Shown: piece after piece, positions 8,739-15,625 of the stretch | Numbering within the stretch: position 1 is the stretch's first letter | How the letters are laid out: the number at the start of each line of letters is the position of its first letter | DNA from: Akkermansia muciniphila | GTDB taxonomy: Bacteria; Verrucomicrobiota; Verrucomicrobiia; Limisphaerales; UBA9464 | Assembly: GCA_945860685.1 (NCBI GenBank) | Contig: CAMASJ010000005.1 | Span: forward strand, 1 to 38,866 | Direction: 5' to 3' | DNA length: 38,866 bases | Translations under genes and position numbers: made by a program | Notes under the pieces: model-generated | The model's database searches: none | Told to the model about the DNA's origin: nothing | Seen by the model: the letters and a program-made list of their open reading frames with translations, nothing else

Positions 8739-8804
8739 CCGCGCCTCCGCGTGGGCTGGCCTACCCCGACCGGGGTTTCCCGCGGAGACGCGGAGGCGCG
8801 GAGG
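8739..8804. repeat. Inverted repeat with CGCGGAG octamers
   Basis: In the gap between argJ and the MazG-like gene, a perfect 14-bp inverted repeat (CCGCGCCTCCGCGT at 8739-8752, ACGCGGAGGCGCGG at 8788-8801) flanks a small inner hairpin (ACCCC-gacc-GGGGT at about 8763-8776). The right arm is built from three head-to-tail octamers, CGCGGAGA, CGCGGAGG and CGCGGAGG (8781-8804). No T-run follows, so it is not a classic terminator. It looks like a REP-type intergenic palindrome. Confidence 0.6.
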
Positions 8805-8990
8805 GGATTCGCAACCCAGGATGCCAAGGAACAGGAAGTCCGCTTCCTGCTCTTCCCCTGGAGGCCGTCCGCCGCCTTCGTGCGTTGGAGCGACTCCCGT
8901 CTTCACCCGGCACCGGGATCTTGGCGTCGATGGCCGAAGACCTCGCCGCGGTGACTTGAGGAACGGGCTTGTGTCGGGGATCCTGCGGAC

Positions 8991-9365
8991 GTGTCCAACG
9001 ATCCAGCCTCGCCGTCCGGGTCCGAGTCCGTTTCGGAGATCGTCGCGTTGACCGCGCGGTTGCGGGCCTTCCGCGACGAACGGGACTGGGGCCAGTTCCA
9101 CAACGCCAAGGACCTCGCGATGGCTCTCAGCATCGAGGCGTCGGAACTGCTCGAATGCCACCTTTGGAAGGGGCCCGACGACGCGGATCCGGCGAAGGTC
9201 CGCGAGGAGTTGGCCGACGTCTTCGCCTACGCCTTGCTGCTCGCCGACCGCCACGGTCTGGACGTCACCCGGATCGTCACCGAGAAGATCGCCCGCAACG
9301 CGGAGAAGTATCCGGTGGCGAAGTCCAAGGGCTCGGCGAGGAAGTACACCGAACTCGGATCATGA
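8991..9365 (+). CDS. MazG-like nucleotide pyrophosphohydrolase
   Basis: This is a 124-aa all-alpha NTP pyrophosphohydrolase of the MazG/RS21-C6 (dCTPase-like) group, expected to convert a (d)NTP to (d)NMP and PPi. The metal-binding signature EXXE...EXXD is intact: Glu49-Ala-Ser-Glu52, then 20 residues, then Glu73-Leu-Ala-Asp76. Other family marks are 'WGQFHNAKDLAMALSIEASELLE' near the N-terminus and the tail 'KIARNAEKYPV.KSKGSARKYTEL', typical of the single-domain subgroup. The start is a GTG at 8991. Its stop overlaps the next start (ATGA at 9362-9365), so the downstream nuclease-helicase is translationally coupled. Housecleaning of damaged nucleotides is one possible role. The strict coupling suggests instead a joint function with the helicase. 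Confidence 0.9.
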   Translation: MSNDPASPSGSESVSEIVALTARLRAFRDERDWGQFHNAKDLAMALSIEASELLECHLWKGPDDADPAKVREELADVFAYALLLADRHGLDVTRIVTEKIARNAEKYPVAKSKGSARKYTELGS

Positions 9366-11224
9366 TCCTGTATCAGGCCACCAAGTCGGACTTCCTTGGG
9401 GACCTCGAGGAGTCGCGGATCGACCAGTTGCTGGTGGACGGATTCCGTCGGCATTTCCGCCAGGGCGTCTCGCCGGCCGAGGTCGGGAGTTGGCGGAATT
9501 CGCTCCAGTATGTCGGCAACGTCCTGCGCGATCCGGCGATGCCCAACGACCTCGGAGTAAGCGTCGAATGCCAGATCCCTCGGAGCAGCAAGCGGATCGA
9601 CGTCATCCTCACCGGACACGGGGCCGCGGACTCGGCCCACGCGGTGATCCTGGAGCTGAAGCAGTGGGAACGCGCCGCGCGCACGGACATGGACGCCATG
9701 GTCCGGACGTTCCTCGGTGGAGGAGAACGCGAGACCATCCACCCGAGCTACCAGGCCTGGTGCTACGCGCAGTTGCTGGAGCAGTTCAACCAGACCGTGC
9801 AGCAGGAGAGGGTGGTCCTCCATCCGTGCGCCTTCCTCCACAACTGCACCGACGCCGCCGGCCTGCGGGACCCCTTCTACAAGGAGCATCTCGAAAGGGC
9901 CCCGGTCTTCACGCGCCATGAGGTGGCCCGCCTACGCGGCTTTATCCGCGAATTCATCCTGCACGGCGACCACGACGGGATCATGCGGCGGATCGAGCGG
10001 AGTCCGCTCAGGCCGAGCCGGAAGCTGTCCGACGCGGTCGTGGGCATGTTGGAAGAGCGGCCGGAATTCGTCCTCGTGGACGAGCAGAAGGAGGTCTTCG
10101 AGAAGGCGTTGCGTCTGGTGCGTCTCTCGGAGACCTCCGGGAAGCAGGTGATGATCGTCCATGGCGGCCCCGGCACTGGTAAGAGCGTGGTCGCCATCAA
10201 CCTCGTTGCCCGGTTGATCGGCGAGGGACGCTTCGCCCAATACGTCAGCAAGAACAGCGCTCCGCGGGCGGTGTACAGCGCGCGACTCGCGGGCCGGCGG
10301 AAGGTCTCGGAGATCTCGGGCCTGTTCTGCGGTTCCGGAAGCTACATCGGGATCGAGCCCGACTCCTGCCAATGCCTCGTCGTGGACGAGGCCCACCGCC
10401 TGAACGAGAAGAGCGGTCTCTACGGCAACCTTGGCGAGAACCAGATCCAAGAGATCATCCGTGCGGCCAGGTGCACGGTGTTCTTCGTCGACGAGAACCA
10501 ACAGGTGACCTTGAAGGACATCGGGATGCCTGAGGACCTCCGGATGTGGGCGGATCGCTTGGGCGCGCAGGTGACGGAGATGCGCCTGGAAAGCCAGTTC
10601 CGTTGCCAAGGCAGCGACGCCTACCTCTCGTGGCTCGATCGCCGGTTGGGCATCCGGGACGAGGGCCGGGCCGATCTCGAGGGGGCCGGCTACGACTTCC
10701 GGATCTTCGACGATCCTTCGGAGCTGAGGGCCGCCATCGAGGCGAGGAACCAGGACAACGGCGCCCGATTGGTCGCGGGATATTGTTGGCCCTGGAAGAG
10801 CAAGAAGGACCCGGCCGCATGGGACATCGAGTTCCCGGGAACGGGCTTCCGCGCACGGTGGAATCTGGCCTCGGACGGCAGCCTGTGGATCGTGCAACCC
10901 GGATCGGTTTCAGAGGTGGGCTGCATCCACACCTGCCAAGGACTCGAGGTGGACCACGTGGGAGTCATCATCGGTCCCGATCTGGTGATGCGCGGCGGCG
11001 AACTGGCCACGGATCCCGCGGCGCGGGCGGGATCGGACAAGAGCGTCCACGGCTGGCGTCAGCGGGCGAAGCGGGATCCGGAGGGGACGGCGAAGCTGAC
11101 CGACCGAATCATCCGGAACACCTACCGCACCCTGATGACCCGTGGCACGAAGGGTTGCTACGTCTACGCCGTCGACCCGGGCGTCCGCGAGTGGCTGCGG
11201 GATGGGCCGACGCCGACGGCGTGA
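9362..11224 (+). CDS. DUF2075-type SF1 helicase with N-terminal PD-(D/E)XK nuclease-like domain
   Basis: This 620-aa protein starts at the ATG of the ATGA overlap. The ORF track merged it with upstream sequence. The N-terminal part shows a RecB-like nuclease pattern: Asp80 in 'RIDVIL', 'ILELKQW' (Glu98, Lys100) and a QxxxY motif (Gln131-Tyr135). From about residue 262 it is a DUF2075/SF1 ATPase: Walker A 'GGPGTGKS' (268-275), Walker B 'LVVDEAH' (339-345), 'VDENQQ' (376-381), 'ESQFRC' (about 410-415), 'CIHTCQGLEVDHVGVII' (521-537), and the arginine-finger region 'NTYRTLMTRGTKGCYVY' (587-603). All motifs look intact, so it should be an active ATPase and probable nuclease. Pairing with a MazG-like enzyme and a variable, AT-richer neighbourhood point to a defence or DNA-processing role. 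That is inference. The nuclease assignment rests on motifs only. Confidence 0.88.
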   Translation: MILYQATKSDFLGDLEESRIDQLLVDGFRRHFRQGVSPAEVGSWRNSLQYVGNVLRDPAMPNDLGVSVECQIPRSSKRIDVILTGHGAADSAHAVILELKQWERAARTDMDAMVRTFLGGGERETIHPSYQAWCYAQLLEQFNQTVQQERVVLHPCAFLHNCTDAAGLRDPFYKEHLERAPVFTRHEVARLRGFIREFILHGDHDGIMRRIERSPLRPSRKLSDAVVGMLEERPEFVLVDEQKEVFEKALRLVRLSETSGKQVMIVHGGPGTGKSVVAINLVARLIGEGRFAQYVSKNSAPRAVYSARLAGRRKVSEISGLFCGSGSYIGIEPDSCQCLVVDEAHRLNEKSGLYGNLGENQIQEIIRAARCTVFFVDENQQVTLKDIGMPEDLRMWADRLGAQVTEMRLESQFRCQGSDAYLSWLDRRLGIRDEGRADLEGAGYDFRIFDDPSELRAAIEARNQDNGARLVAGYCWPWKSKKDPAAWDIEFPGTGFRARWNLASDGSLWIVQPGSVSEVGCIHTCQGLEVDHVGVIIGPDLVMRGGELATDPAARAGSDKSVHGWRQRAKRDPEGTAKLTDRIIRNTYRTLMTRGTKGCYVYAVDPGVREWLRDGPTPTA

Positions 11225-11376
11225 GGTGCAGGGCGCTCCGGTAGTCGTGGAGCGGTCAGAGACTCGTGACCTCGTCTCCTCCAAAACTCAGTTCCTCTAC
11301 CAAGACTCGCTTAGCCATGGATGTCGTCGATGGCCCGTCTGGTTTCGTTGCAAAGGCACCTCTTCGATTTCCAAAG

Positions 11377-11757
11377 TCATGAGCGACTCTGCTGCCATTT
11401 CTGTCCCCAGAGGGTCGTCCGATTCGGGACGAACGCTGGAAAGTGATACTCGGCAAGCCAGTTGGTGCGAATGCCAGGGAACCTGCGCTCCAACTCTGTG
11501 AGCAGCTCGCCGTAACCGGCGAAGTCATCGCTGACCATCATGGATGTGCCGTCCTCATGCACACGGAACCCAAGACACGTTTCGTCTGTGGTGAAAAGAT
11601 CCCTCTTGTATGCGAAGATCTCCAAAATCTCCGACCATGAAGCACGCGCCAAGGTGTTGCCGTGGTCGACAACGGTGAATCCCGAATCGTCGGAGATTAT
11701 CTGACGGTTCTCTTTTGCCGGGCCAAGTGCTTCAAGGATTGTGGTTATCAAATTCAT
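11377..11757 (-). CDS. Small soluble protein of unknown function
   Basis: I do not recognise the family with certainty. The 126-aa product starts at ATG 11757 (MNLITTILEALG) and the longer ORF start at 11784 is less natural. It is acidic and has no membrane segment. Notable features are 'SWSEILEIFAYKRDLFTTDETCLGFRV', 'VSDDFAGYGELLTELERRFPGI' and a C-terminal 'W..EYHFPAFVPNRTTLW'. The layout of a W-x-E-I segment, an acidic strand and an FPGI...W ending resembles small proteins found as immunity-like or orphan genes, but no toxin gene lies beside it. Codon usage is looser and GC lower than in the flanking chromosome. It lies opposite to and downstream of the MazG/DUF2075 pair. Confidence 0.6.
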   Translation of the reverse strand: MNLITTILEALGPAKENRQIISDDSGFTVVDHGNTLARASWSEILEIFAYKRDLFTTDETCLGFRVHEDGTSMMVSDDFAGYGELLTELERRFPGIRTNWLAEYHFPAFVPNRTTLWGQKWQQSRS

Positions 11758-12088
11758 CAGGACGCGCGAATTGGGGCAACGCAAAGTTCAATGGTAGAGG
11801 GCTTCCGTTGGTGCCCTTGAAGTTGTCTCTGTGCTGAATGGTCGCCCCTGTTCGCCGATCTGTCGGACTTGCATTCCGAATACCCAAAACGGTCTGCTGC
11901 ACTCAGGGGTTACCGACGGTTTAGAGCAAGTATTGCAAGGCGGATACCGACAAGGTGACGTCCCTCACCCTGGGTTGCAGCGCTTGCAATAATGAAGCTT
12001 TCGGCGAATTCGCTACTGCAATTGATTGAACTGAAATCAAACGAGGCGAATTTGTGGTGATTGGAGCCCAATCTAGGAGATGATATCA
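11758..12088. other. AT-richer intergenic stretch with nested inverted repeat
   Basis: There is no ORF of interest. The stretch contains a 9-bp inverted repeat TATTGCAAG (11931-11939) / CTTGCAATA (11983-11991) that encloses a smaller hairpin GGTGA-cgtccc-TCACC (11954-11969). A repeated word TACCGAC occurs at 11911 and 11946. It could be a transcribed structure or a recombination remnant. Nothing matches a known RNA family by eye. Confidence 0.4.
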
Positions 12089-12406
12089 CTATTCAACGCC
12101 CTTTCGTAGTGGTGAACAAATCCATGCCGGTCGAGAAGTGAGGTCTCGCTCTCCCCGTTGGAAAGCTAGGTGGTTTCGAAGATATTGAGGAATAGGAAAT
12201 TCCAACGCTCGGCCTTCTGAAAGTTCAATGGCCGCCAAAATTCGTGTGTAGTCTTCGATTGGGCGGTAGTTGAAGGTTACATCGTACTGATCATTGACCA
12301 GGGTGGCCTGATTGGGAGCGGGAAGGAATTCTATATGAGTCCTTGCATCTGGTTCCCTATAGTTCCCCAATCTCTCGCTAAATTCATTCAGGTCGATGCG
12401 ATTCAT
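12089..12406 (-). CDS. Hypothetical small protein
   Basis: This is an unrecognised 105-aa ORF with an ATG start at 12406 (MNRIDLNEFSERLGNY). It is soluble, with no signal peptide or membrane helix. A mixed alpha/beta composition is suggested by 'THIEFLPAPNQATLVNDQYDVTFNYRPIEDYTRILAAIELSEGRALEFPIPQYLRNHL'. Coding potential is supported only by length in a lower-GC region, where chance ORFs are shorter, and by a protein-like composition. It could be the cargo of a mobile element or a decayed gene. It sits on the same strand as the 11377..11757 gene, separated by 331 bases, so the two are not obviously an operon. Confidence 0.45.
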   Translation of the reverse strand: MNRIDLNEFSERLGNYREPDARTHIEFLPAPNQATLVNDQYDVTFNYRPIEDYTRILAAIELSEGRALEFPIPQYLRNHLAFQRGERDLTSRPAWICSPLRKGVE

Positions 12407-12461
12407 TTAGGTGCTTTGAGATCGTCCCGCAGCACTTTCTCCGCGCAGTAGCAGAGGGACG

Positions 12462-12566
12462 TTAAAAATGGAGAACCGCTCGCTCGGCTCTGAGGTGAGC
12501 GGGAGCATGATCTGCGTCCCCTCGCGGGAGGCCGCGACCTTCAACGGTCGCGGCCTCTTCGCCCTA
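12462..12566 (+). ncRNA. Possible small RNA or orphan terminator
   Basis: A very stable hairpin, GAGGCCGCGACC-ttcaac-GGTCGCGGCCTC (12528-12557, 12-bp perfect stem), stands with no gene ending on its plus-strand side. Just upstream is a second fold, CCGCTC...GAGCGG (about 12477-12502). The two stems together would make a roughly 100-nt structured transcript. There is no strong T-run after the hairpin (CTTCGCCC). The ORF track's 12468..12689 covers the same sequence but looks spurious. No known RNA family is recognised. Confidence 0.3.
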
Positions 12567-13107
12567 TCCCGAGCGAAGTCTATGGCAAAGCTGTGGGTAA
12601 CCTATTCGTCTCGAACCTGTGACTCAAATCTTGGTAAGGTGGTCAAGGTTGCCAAAACCGGCATTCAGCACGGTTTGGATCATTCATGAAGCAATCGAGG
12701 CTGCCAGGCCAGAGGCCGTACAACTGGATTCAGTGTTGCCAGTCGTACGTTCCGGTCGAGGATCCAGTCGTTGAGTCAGGTTCCAATTGCTCTGCTTCCT
12801 GTCGGGAAAAAGTTCACAGCAGCTTGCCGCCTCTAGCCGAGTTACCAGTGTTCGAGGTAGGTGTCACGTTATCGTATTACACAGGAGGCGTAAAAATTAC
12901 ACAGGAGGCGTAAAAGGTAGGCAGCGATTCAGTGCACGTCGTGGATTCGGCACATACCTTTCAATTCCCGGATGCATTTTATCTTTTTTGTTATCGCGAC
13001 CACAAAATGGAGCCGTCATGAGGATTTCCAATGAGAGTTACCGACTCCCGGCATCGATCTGGAACGGGTTTTTTTCGCATCTCGGCGTTCGAGATTGGCA
13101 ATTGCGC
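12558..13107. other. Gene-free AT-richer stretch before the SRP RNA
   Basis: ORFs in the track (12686..12913, 12787..13215 and the minus-strand ones) have no coherent protein character, and some run through the SRP RNA gene. The stretch contains the 20-bp tandem repeat listed separately and several T-rich runs (TTTTATCTTTTTTG near 12980, GGGTTTTTTTCGC near 13070). It is most simply read as remnant or accessory DNA inserted between the helicase region and ffs. Confidence 0.45.
12876..12915. repeat. Two perfect tandem copies of a 20-bp repeat, IS-end-like
   Basis: ATTACACAGGAGGCGTAAAA occurs twice head to tail (12876-12895 and 12896-12915). At the junction it reads GTAAAAATTACAC, an AT-rich palindrome-like core, and GTGTCACG lies 10-15 bp to the left. 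Multiple short terminal repeats with GTAAAAATTACAC-type cores are known from ends of IS21-family elements. No transposase gene is present, so this would be a solo end or relic. That link is from memory of the motif style and is tentative. Confidence 0.4.
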
Positions 13108-13136
13108 TTGTTCCGTGGGCCGGTGTCCCCCTTAAT
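13108..13136 (+). promoter_or_regulatory. Promoter of the SRP RNA gene
   Basis: A -35-like TTGTTC (13108-13113) is followed by a 17-bp spacer and a -10-like CTTAAT (13131-13136). The predicted start about 7 bases later, at 13143-13144, coincides with the first base of the SRP RNA terminal stem, which supports both calls. Confidence 0.6.
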
Positions 13137-13143
13137 CCGCCGC

Positions 13144-13234
13144 GCCAGGGTCCATGGATCTCGGACTTGTGAACCCCGCCAGGGCCGGAAGGCAGCAACG
13201 GTGCTTGCTCCGTGACTGCCGTGGGTGCCCTGGC
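13144..13234 (+). ncRNA. ffs: Bacterial signal recognition particle RNA (small, 4.5S type)
   Basis: The apical SRP core is present: 'CCAGGGCCGGAAGGCAGCAACGG', with the GGAA tetraloop closed by C-G and the AGCA asymmetric-loop side that binds Ffh. The preceding GTGAACCCCGCC and the following CCGTGGG extend the rod. The ends pair: 5' GCCAGGG (13144-13150) with 3' CCCTGGC (13228-13234). A T-run at 13236-13240 follows directly. The length of about 91 nt fits the short SRP RNA lacking the Alu domain. With Ffh it targets membrane and secretory proteins to the translocon. Confidence 0.93.
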
Positions 13235-13240
13235 ATTTTT
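13219..13240 (+). terminator. Terminator of the SRP RNA gene
   Basis: The 3' half of the SRP RNA terminal stem (CCCTGGC) is followed by ATTTTT, so the RNA's own closing stem plus the T-run acts as the intrinsic terminator. Confidence 0.6.
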
Positions 13241-13311
13241 CCTTCCTCCCTTTCCCCCTACGGCCTCGTCCGGACTCCTGTCCGGCTTCCTCCACGGAGC
13301 GATTCCCGCGG

Positions 13312-13339
13312 TTGTTGACACCCGAGGGCATGGTATGGT
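13312..13339 (+). promoter_or_regulatory. Putative photolyase promoter
   Basis: A TTGTTG box (13312-13317), 16-bp spacer and TATGGT box (13334-13339) precede the TTG start codon by only nine bases. An alternative TTGACA (13315-13320) would leave a spacer of 13, which is too short. The transcript would be leaderless or nearly so. Confidence 0.45.
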
Positions 13340-13348
13340 CAGCGGACC

Positions 13349-14797
13349 TTGAAGACTGACGTCCACTGGTTCCGCCGGGATCTCCGGATCTCGGACAACA
13401 CCGCGCTCCATGCCGCCTGGTACGGCTCGGATCGACTGGTGCCCTTCTTCTGCTGGGACGACGCGATCCTCAAGGCCCCCGACGTCGGTCCGGCCCGCGT
13501 CGCCTTCCTGTTGCGTTCCTTGGAGTCATTGGCACGCAACCTCGAGTCCTTGGGCCATCGGCTGATCGTGCGGCATGGGCGCCCGGAGGAGGAGTTGGTC
13601 CGGCTTTGTCGTGAGACCGGGGCCAAGGAGGTCCACACGAACCGCGACTACGAGCCCTACGCCCGGGAACGCGACCTCCGGGTGCACACGGCCTTGGAAG
13701 TGGAAGGGGTGTTGCTGAAAAGCCACCGCGACTCGGTGATCCGTGAGGAGCGGGATCTGCTCTCGAAGACCGGCGGGGTCTACACCGTGTTCACGCCGTA
13801 CTCCCGGGCCTGGCGTGCGTTGCCTGTGCCTGCGCCGCTTCCCAGGATCGGAGGTCCCCGCACCGCATTGCCGGCCGATTGGGTGTCGCTGCCGCTGCCG
13901 TCGGACACGGAGGCCTTGGGTCATCCGCTGCGGCAGGAGCTGTTTCCGGCAGGGGAACGGTCCGCACGCCAGGCCTTGGACACCTTCGTCGAGCACCGCG
14001 TGTTCGACTACGAGACCGCGCGTAACCATCCCGCCGACGACACCGGGACCTCCCGGCTTTCGGCGCACCTGCGGTTCGGCACGGTGAACATCCGGACGGT
14101 GCTGGAGCGGCTCTCATCGGCGCGGGCGAAGGCGACGACGCCAGCGCAGGTCAAGGGTGCCGACGTATGGCTCAGCGAACTCGTCTGGCGCGAATTCTAC
14201 ATCCAGATCCTCGCCAACCATCCCCACGTCGCCCGCGGTGCCTTCCGTCCCGAGTACGACGCTCTCCAGTGGTCGGGCAAGGACGCCTGGTTCGACGCGT
14301 GGGTGGCGGGACAGACCGGCTATCCGATCGTCGACGCCGCGATGCGTTGCCTCGCGAAGACCGGTTGGATGCACAACCGCCTGCGGATGATCGTGGCCAT
14401 GTTCCTGACCAAGGACCTGTTGGTGTCCTGGCAGCGTGGGGAGCGGCATTTCATGCGGGCGCTGGTGGACGGCGACCTCGCGGCGAACAACGGCGGCTGG
14501 CAATGGAGCGCCGGTTGCGGCACCGACGCGGCGCCGTATTTCCGGATCTTCAACCCGGTCAGCCAGGGCGAGAAATTCGACCCCGAAGGAACGTTCGTAC
14601 GGCGCTGGGTGCCGGAATTGCGGGACGTTCCGGCGGATCGCATCCATGCTCCATGGGAAAGCCCTTTACTGCCGTCGCGCAGTGGGTATCCGCCGCCGAT
14701 CGTGGACCACGACGTGCAGCGCCGGCGCTGCCTGGACATGTTCCAGGCGGTGAAGGGGAAGCCGAAAGCGGCGGAGAAGGAAGAGGAGACGGAATGA
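13349..14797 (+). CDS. phrB: Deoxyribodipyrimidine photolyase (cryptochrome/photolyase family)
   Basis: This is a light-driven FAD enzyme that splits UV-induced pyrimidine dimers. The 482-aa product has the N-terminal antenna-cofactor domain ('VHWFRRDLRISDNTAL', 'PFFCWD', 'NRDYEPYARERD'), and the C-terminal FAD domain with 'TSRLSAHLRFGTVNIR', 'ELVWREFYIQIL', 'GYPIVDAAMRCLAKTGWMHNR' and 'NNGGWQWSAGCGTDAAPYFRIFNP'. These are the usual CPD class I photolyase signatures, including the DNA-contact and electron-transfer Trp residues. The start is TTG, as no ATG is in frame before the first beta strand. The last bases overlap the next gene's start (ATGA), so the two are co-translated. The protein is normal in length. 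Confidence 0.95.
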   Translation: MKTDVHWFRRDLRISDNTALHAAWYGSDRLVPFFCWDDAILKAPDVGPARVAFLLRSLESLARNLESLGHRLIVRHGRPEEELVRLCRETGAKEVHTNRDYEPYARERDLRVHTALEVEGVLLKSHRDSVIREERDLLSKTGGVYTVFTPYSRAWRALPVPAPLPRIGGPRTALPADWVSLPLPSDTEALGHPLRQELFPAGERSARQALDTFVEHRVFDYETARNHPADDTGTSRLSAHLRFGTVNIRTVLERLSSARAKATTPAQVKGADVWLSELVWREFYIQILANHPHVARGAFRPEYDALQWSGKDAWFDAWVAGQTGYPIVDAAMRCLAKTGWMHNRLRMIVAMFLTKDLLVSWQRGERHFMRALVDGDLAANNGGWQWSAGCGTDAAPYFRIFNPVSQGEKFDPEGTFVRRWVPELRDVPADRIHAPWESPLLPSRSGYPPPIVDHDVQRRRCLDMFQAVKGKPKAAEKEEETE

Positions 14798-15405
14798 ACG
14801 ACGTGGACCGACTCGAATACGACGCGCTGACCCGCCAATTGGAGCGGATGCGGGCGATGCAGTACGCCTACAACCGCAAGTTCTTCATCCTGCTGCTGGT
14901 CTCCACGCTCGTCGCGGTGGCTTTGATCCTGGACGGCCGGCGTGAGGGGTTGGCGGTGGTTTGCTTCGGGCTGGTCACCACCGGGGTGACGTCGTCGTTC
15001 TTCCTCCACTTCTGCGACTTCGCCCGGGTGCATGCGCGGGCGTTGGAACGTCGCATCAACCGGCTCATCGGCCGTCCCGTGCTGATCGCGTCCGAGTTGG
15101 AGGCCGACTACTTCTATCCGCACGTCTCGCCGAAGCTGAGCGGCTTCAGCTTCGCCGCCCCGGGCTTGTTCTTCTCCGTCTTCACGCTGCATTTCTGCGT
15201 CGTGTGGGGGGCGCTGGTGATTTGGGCGGGCCTGAAGCTGAGAGACCTCATGTCGGAAGGCCCCTGGTTCCTGCTCCTCTCGGCCTGGATCCTCTGGACC
15301 GCTGTCCAGTTGGCCTACCTGTATCACTGGTTTGTGATGTCTGGGGCCGAGGCCCGGCTCGCGGCCCGGCTCGCGGCGAACTACTCGGACGACACGCCGG
15401 CCTGA
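14794..15405 (+). CDS. Small four-helix membrane protein of unknown function
   Basis: The family is not recognised with confidence. The 203-aa product starts at an ATG overlapping the photolyase stop, with a good ribosome-binding site (GGAAGAGGAG) upstream. Four membrane helices are visible: about 29-45 (FFILLLVSTLVAVALIL), 52-72, 123-143 (LFFSVFTLHFCVVWGALVIWA) and 156-178. An N-terminal amphipathic segment 'LEYDALTRQLERMRAMQYAYNRK' and a cytoplasmic loop with 'CDFARVHARALERRINRLIG' are charged. The coupling suggests a role with the photolyase, such as membrane or light-stress response, but this is only positional. No catalytic motif is seen. Confidence 0.75.
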   Translation: MNDVDRLEYDALTRQLERMRAMQYAYNRKFFILLLVSTLVAVALILDGRREGLAVVCFGLVTTGVTSSFFLHFCDFARVHARALERRINRLIGRPVLIASELEADYFYPHVSPKLSGFSFAAPGLFFSVFTLHFCVVWGALVIWAGLKLRDLMSEGPWFLLLSAWILWTAVQLAYLYHWFVMSGAEARLAARLAANYSDDTPA

Positions 15406-15579
15406 TCGGGACCCTAGTTCAGGGACCCTCCTGCGAAGGCGCCAAGCGGCGAAGCGGATCTGATGCGGGTGGTTGAGGCGGGCGTGCCGCGACGCCCGAC
15501 GCCCATGGGCCAAGGACGCGGGTGCGGGCCGGCGGGAGGGAAGGAGGAAAGTCCGCCAAAATGCGGGGTCTCTTCCCTT

Positions 15580-15608
15580 TTGCGTTCCGGGCGGTCCGGT
15601 CCAATACT
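15580..15608 (+). promoter_or_regulatory. Putative mdh promoter
   Basis: TTGCGT (15580-15585), a 17-bp spacer and AATACT (15603-15608) lie 17 bases before the mdh ATG. No Shine-Dalgarno sequence fits in the short leader. Confidence 0.45.
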
Positions 15609-15625
15609 GTCCCCCTCATTCCAAC

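Noticed and set aside
7275-9254. 659-aa minus-strand ORF opposite argJ and the MazG gene
   Set aside because: It crosses two genes and an intergenic palindrome and has no recognisable domain.
12468-12689. 73-aa plus-strand ORF
   Set aside because: It runs through a perfect 12-bp hairpin and has no protein-like pattern.
13016-13411. Minus-strand ORFs over the SRP RNA gene (13016..13411, 13038..13331)
   Set aside because: The sequence is explained by a structured RNA with promoter and terminator on the plus strand.
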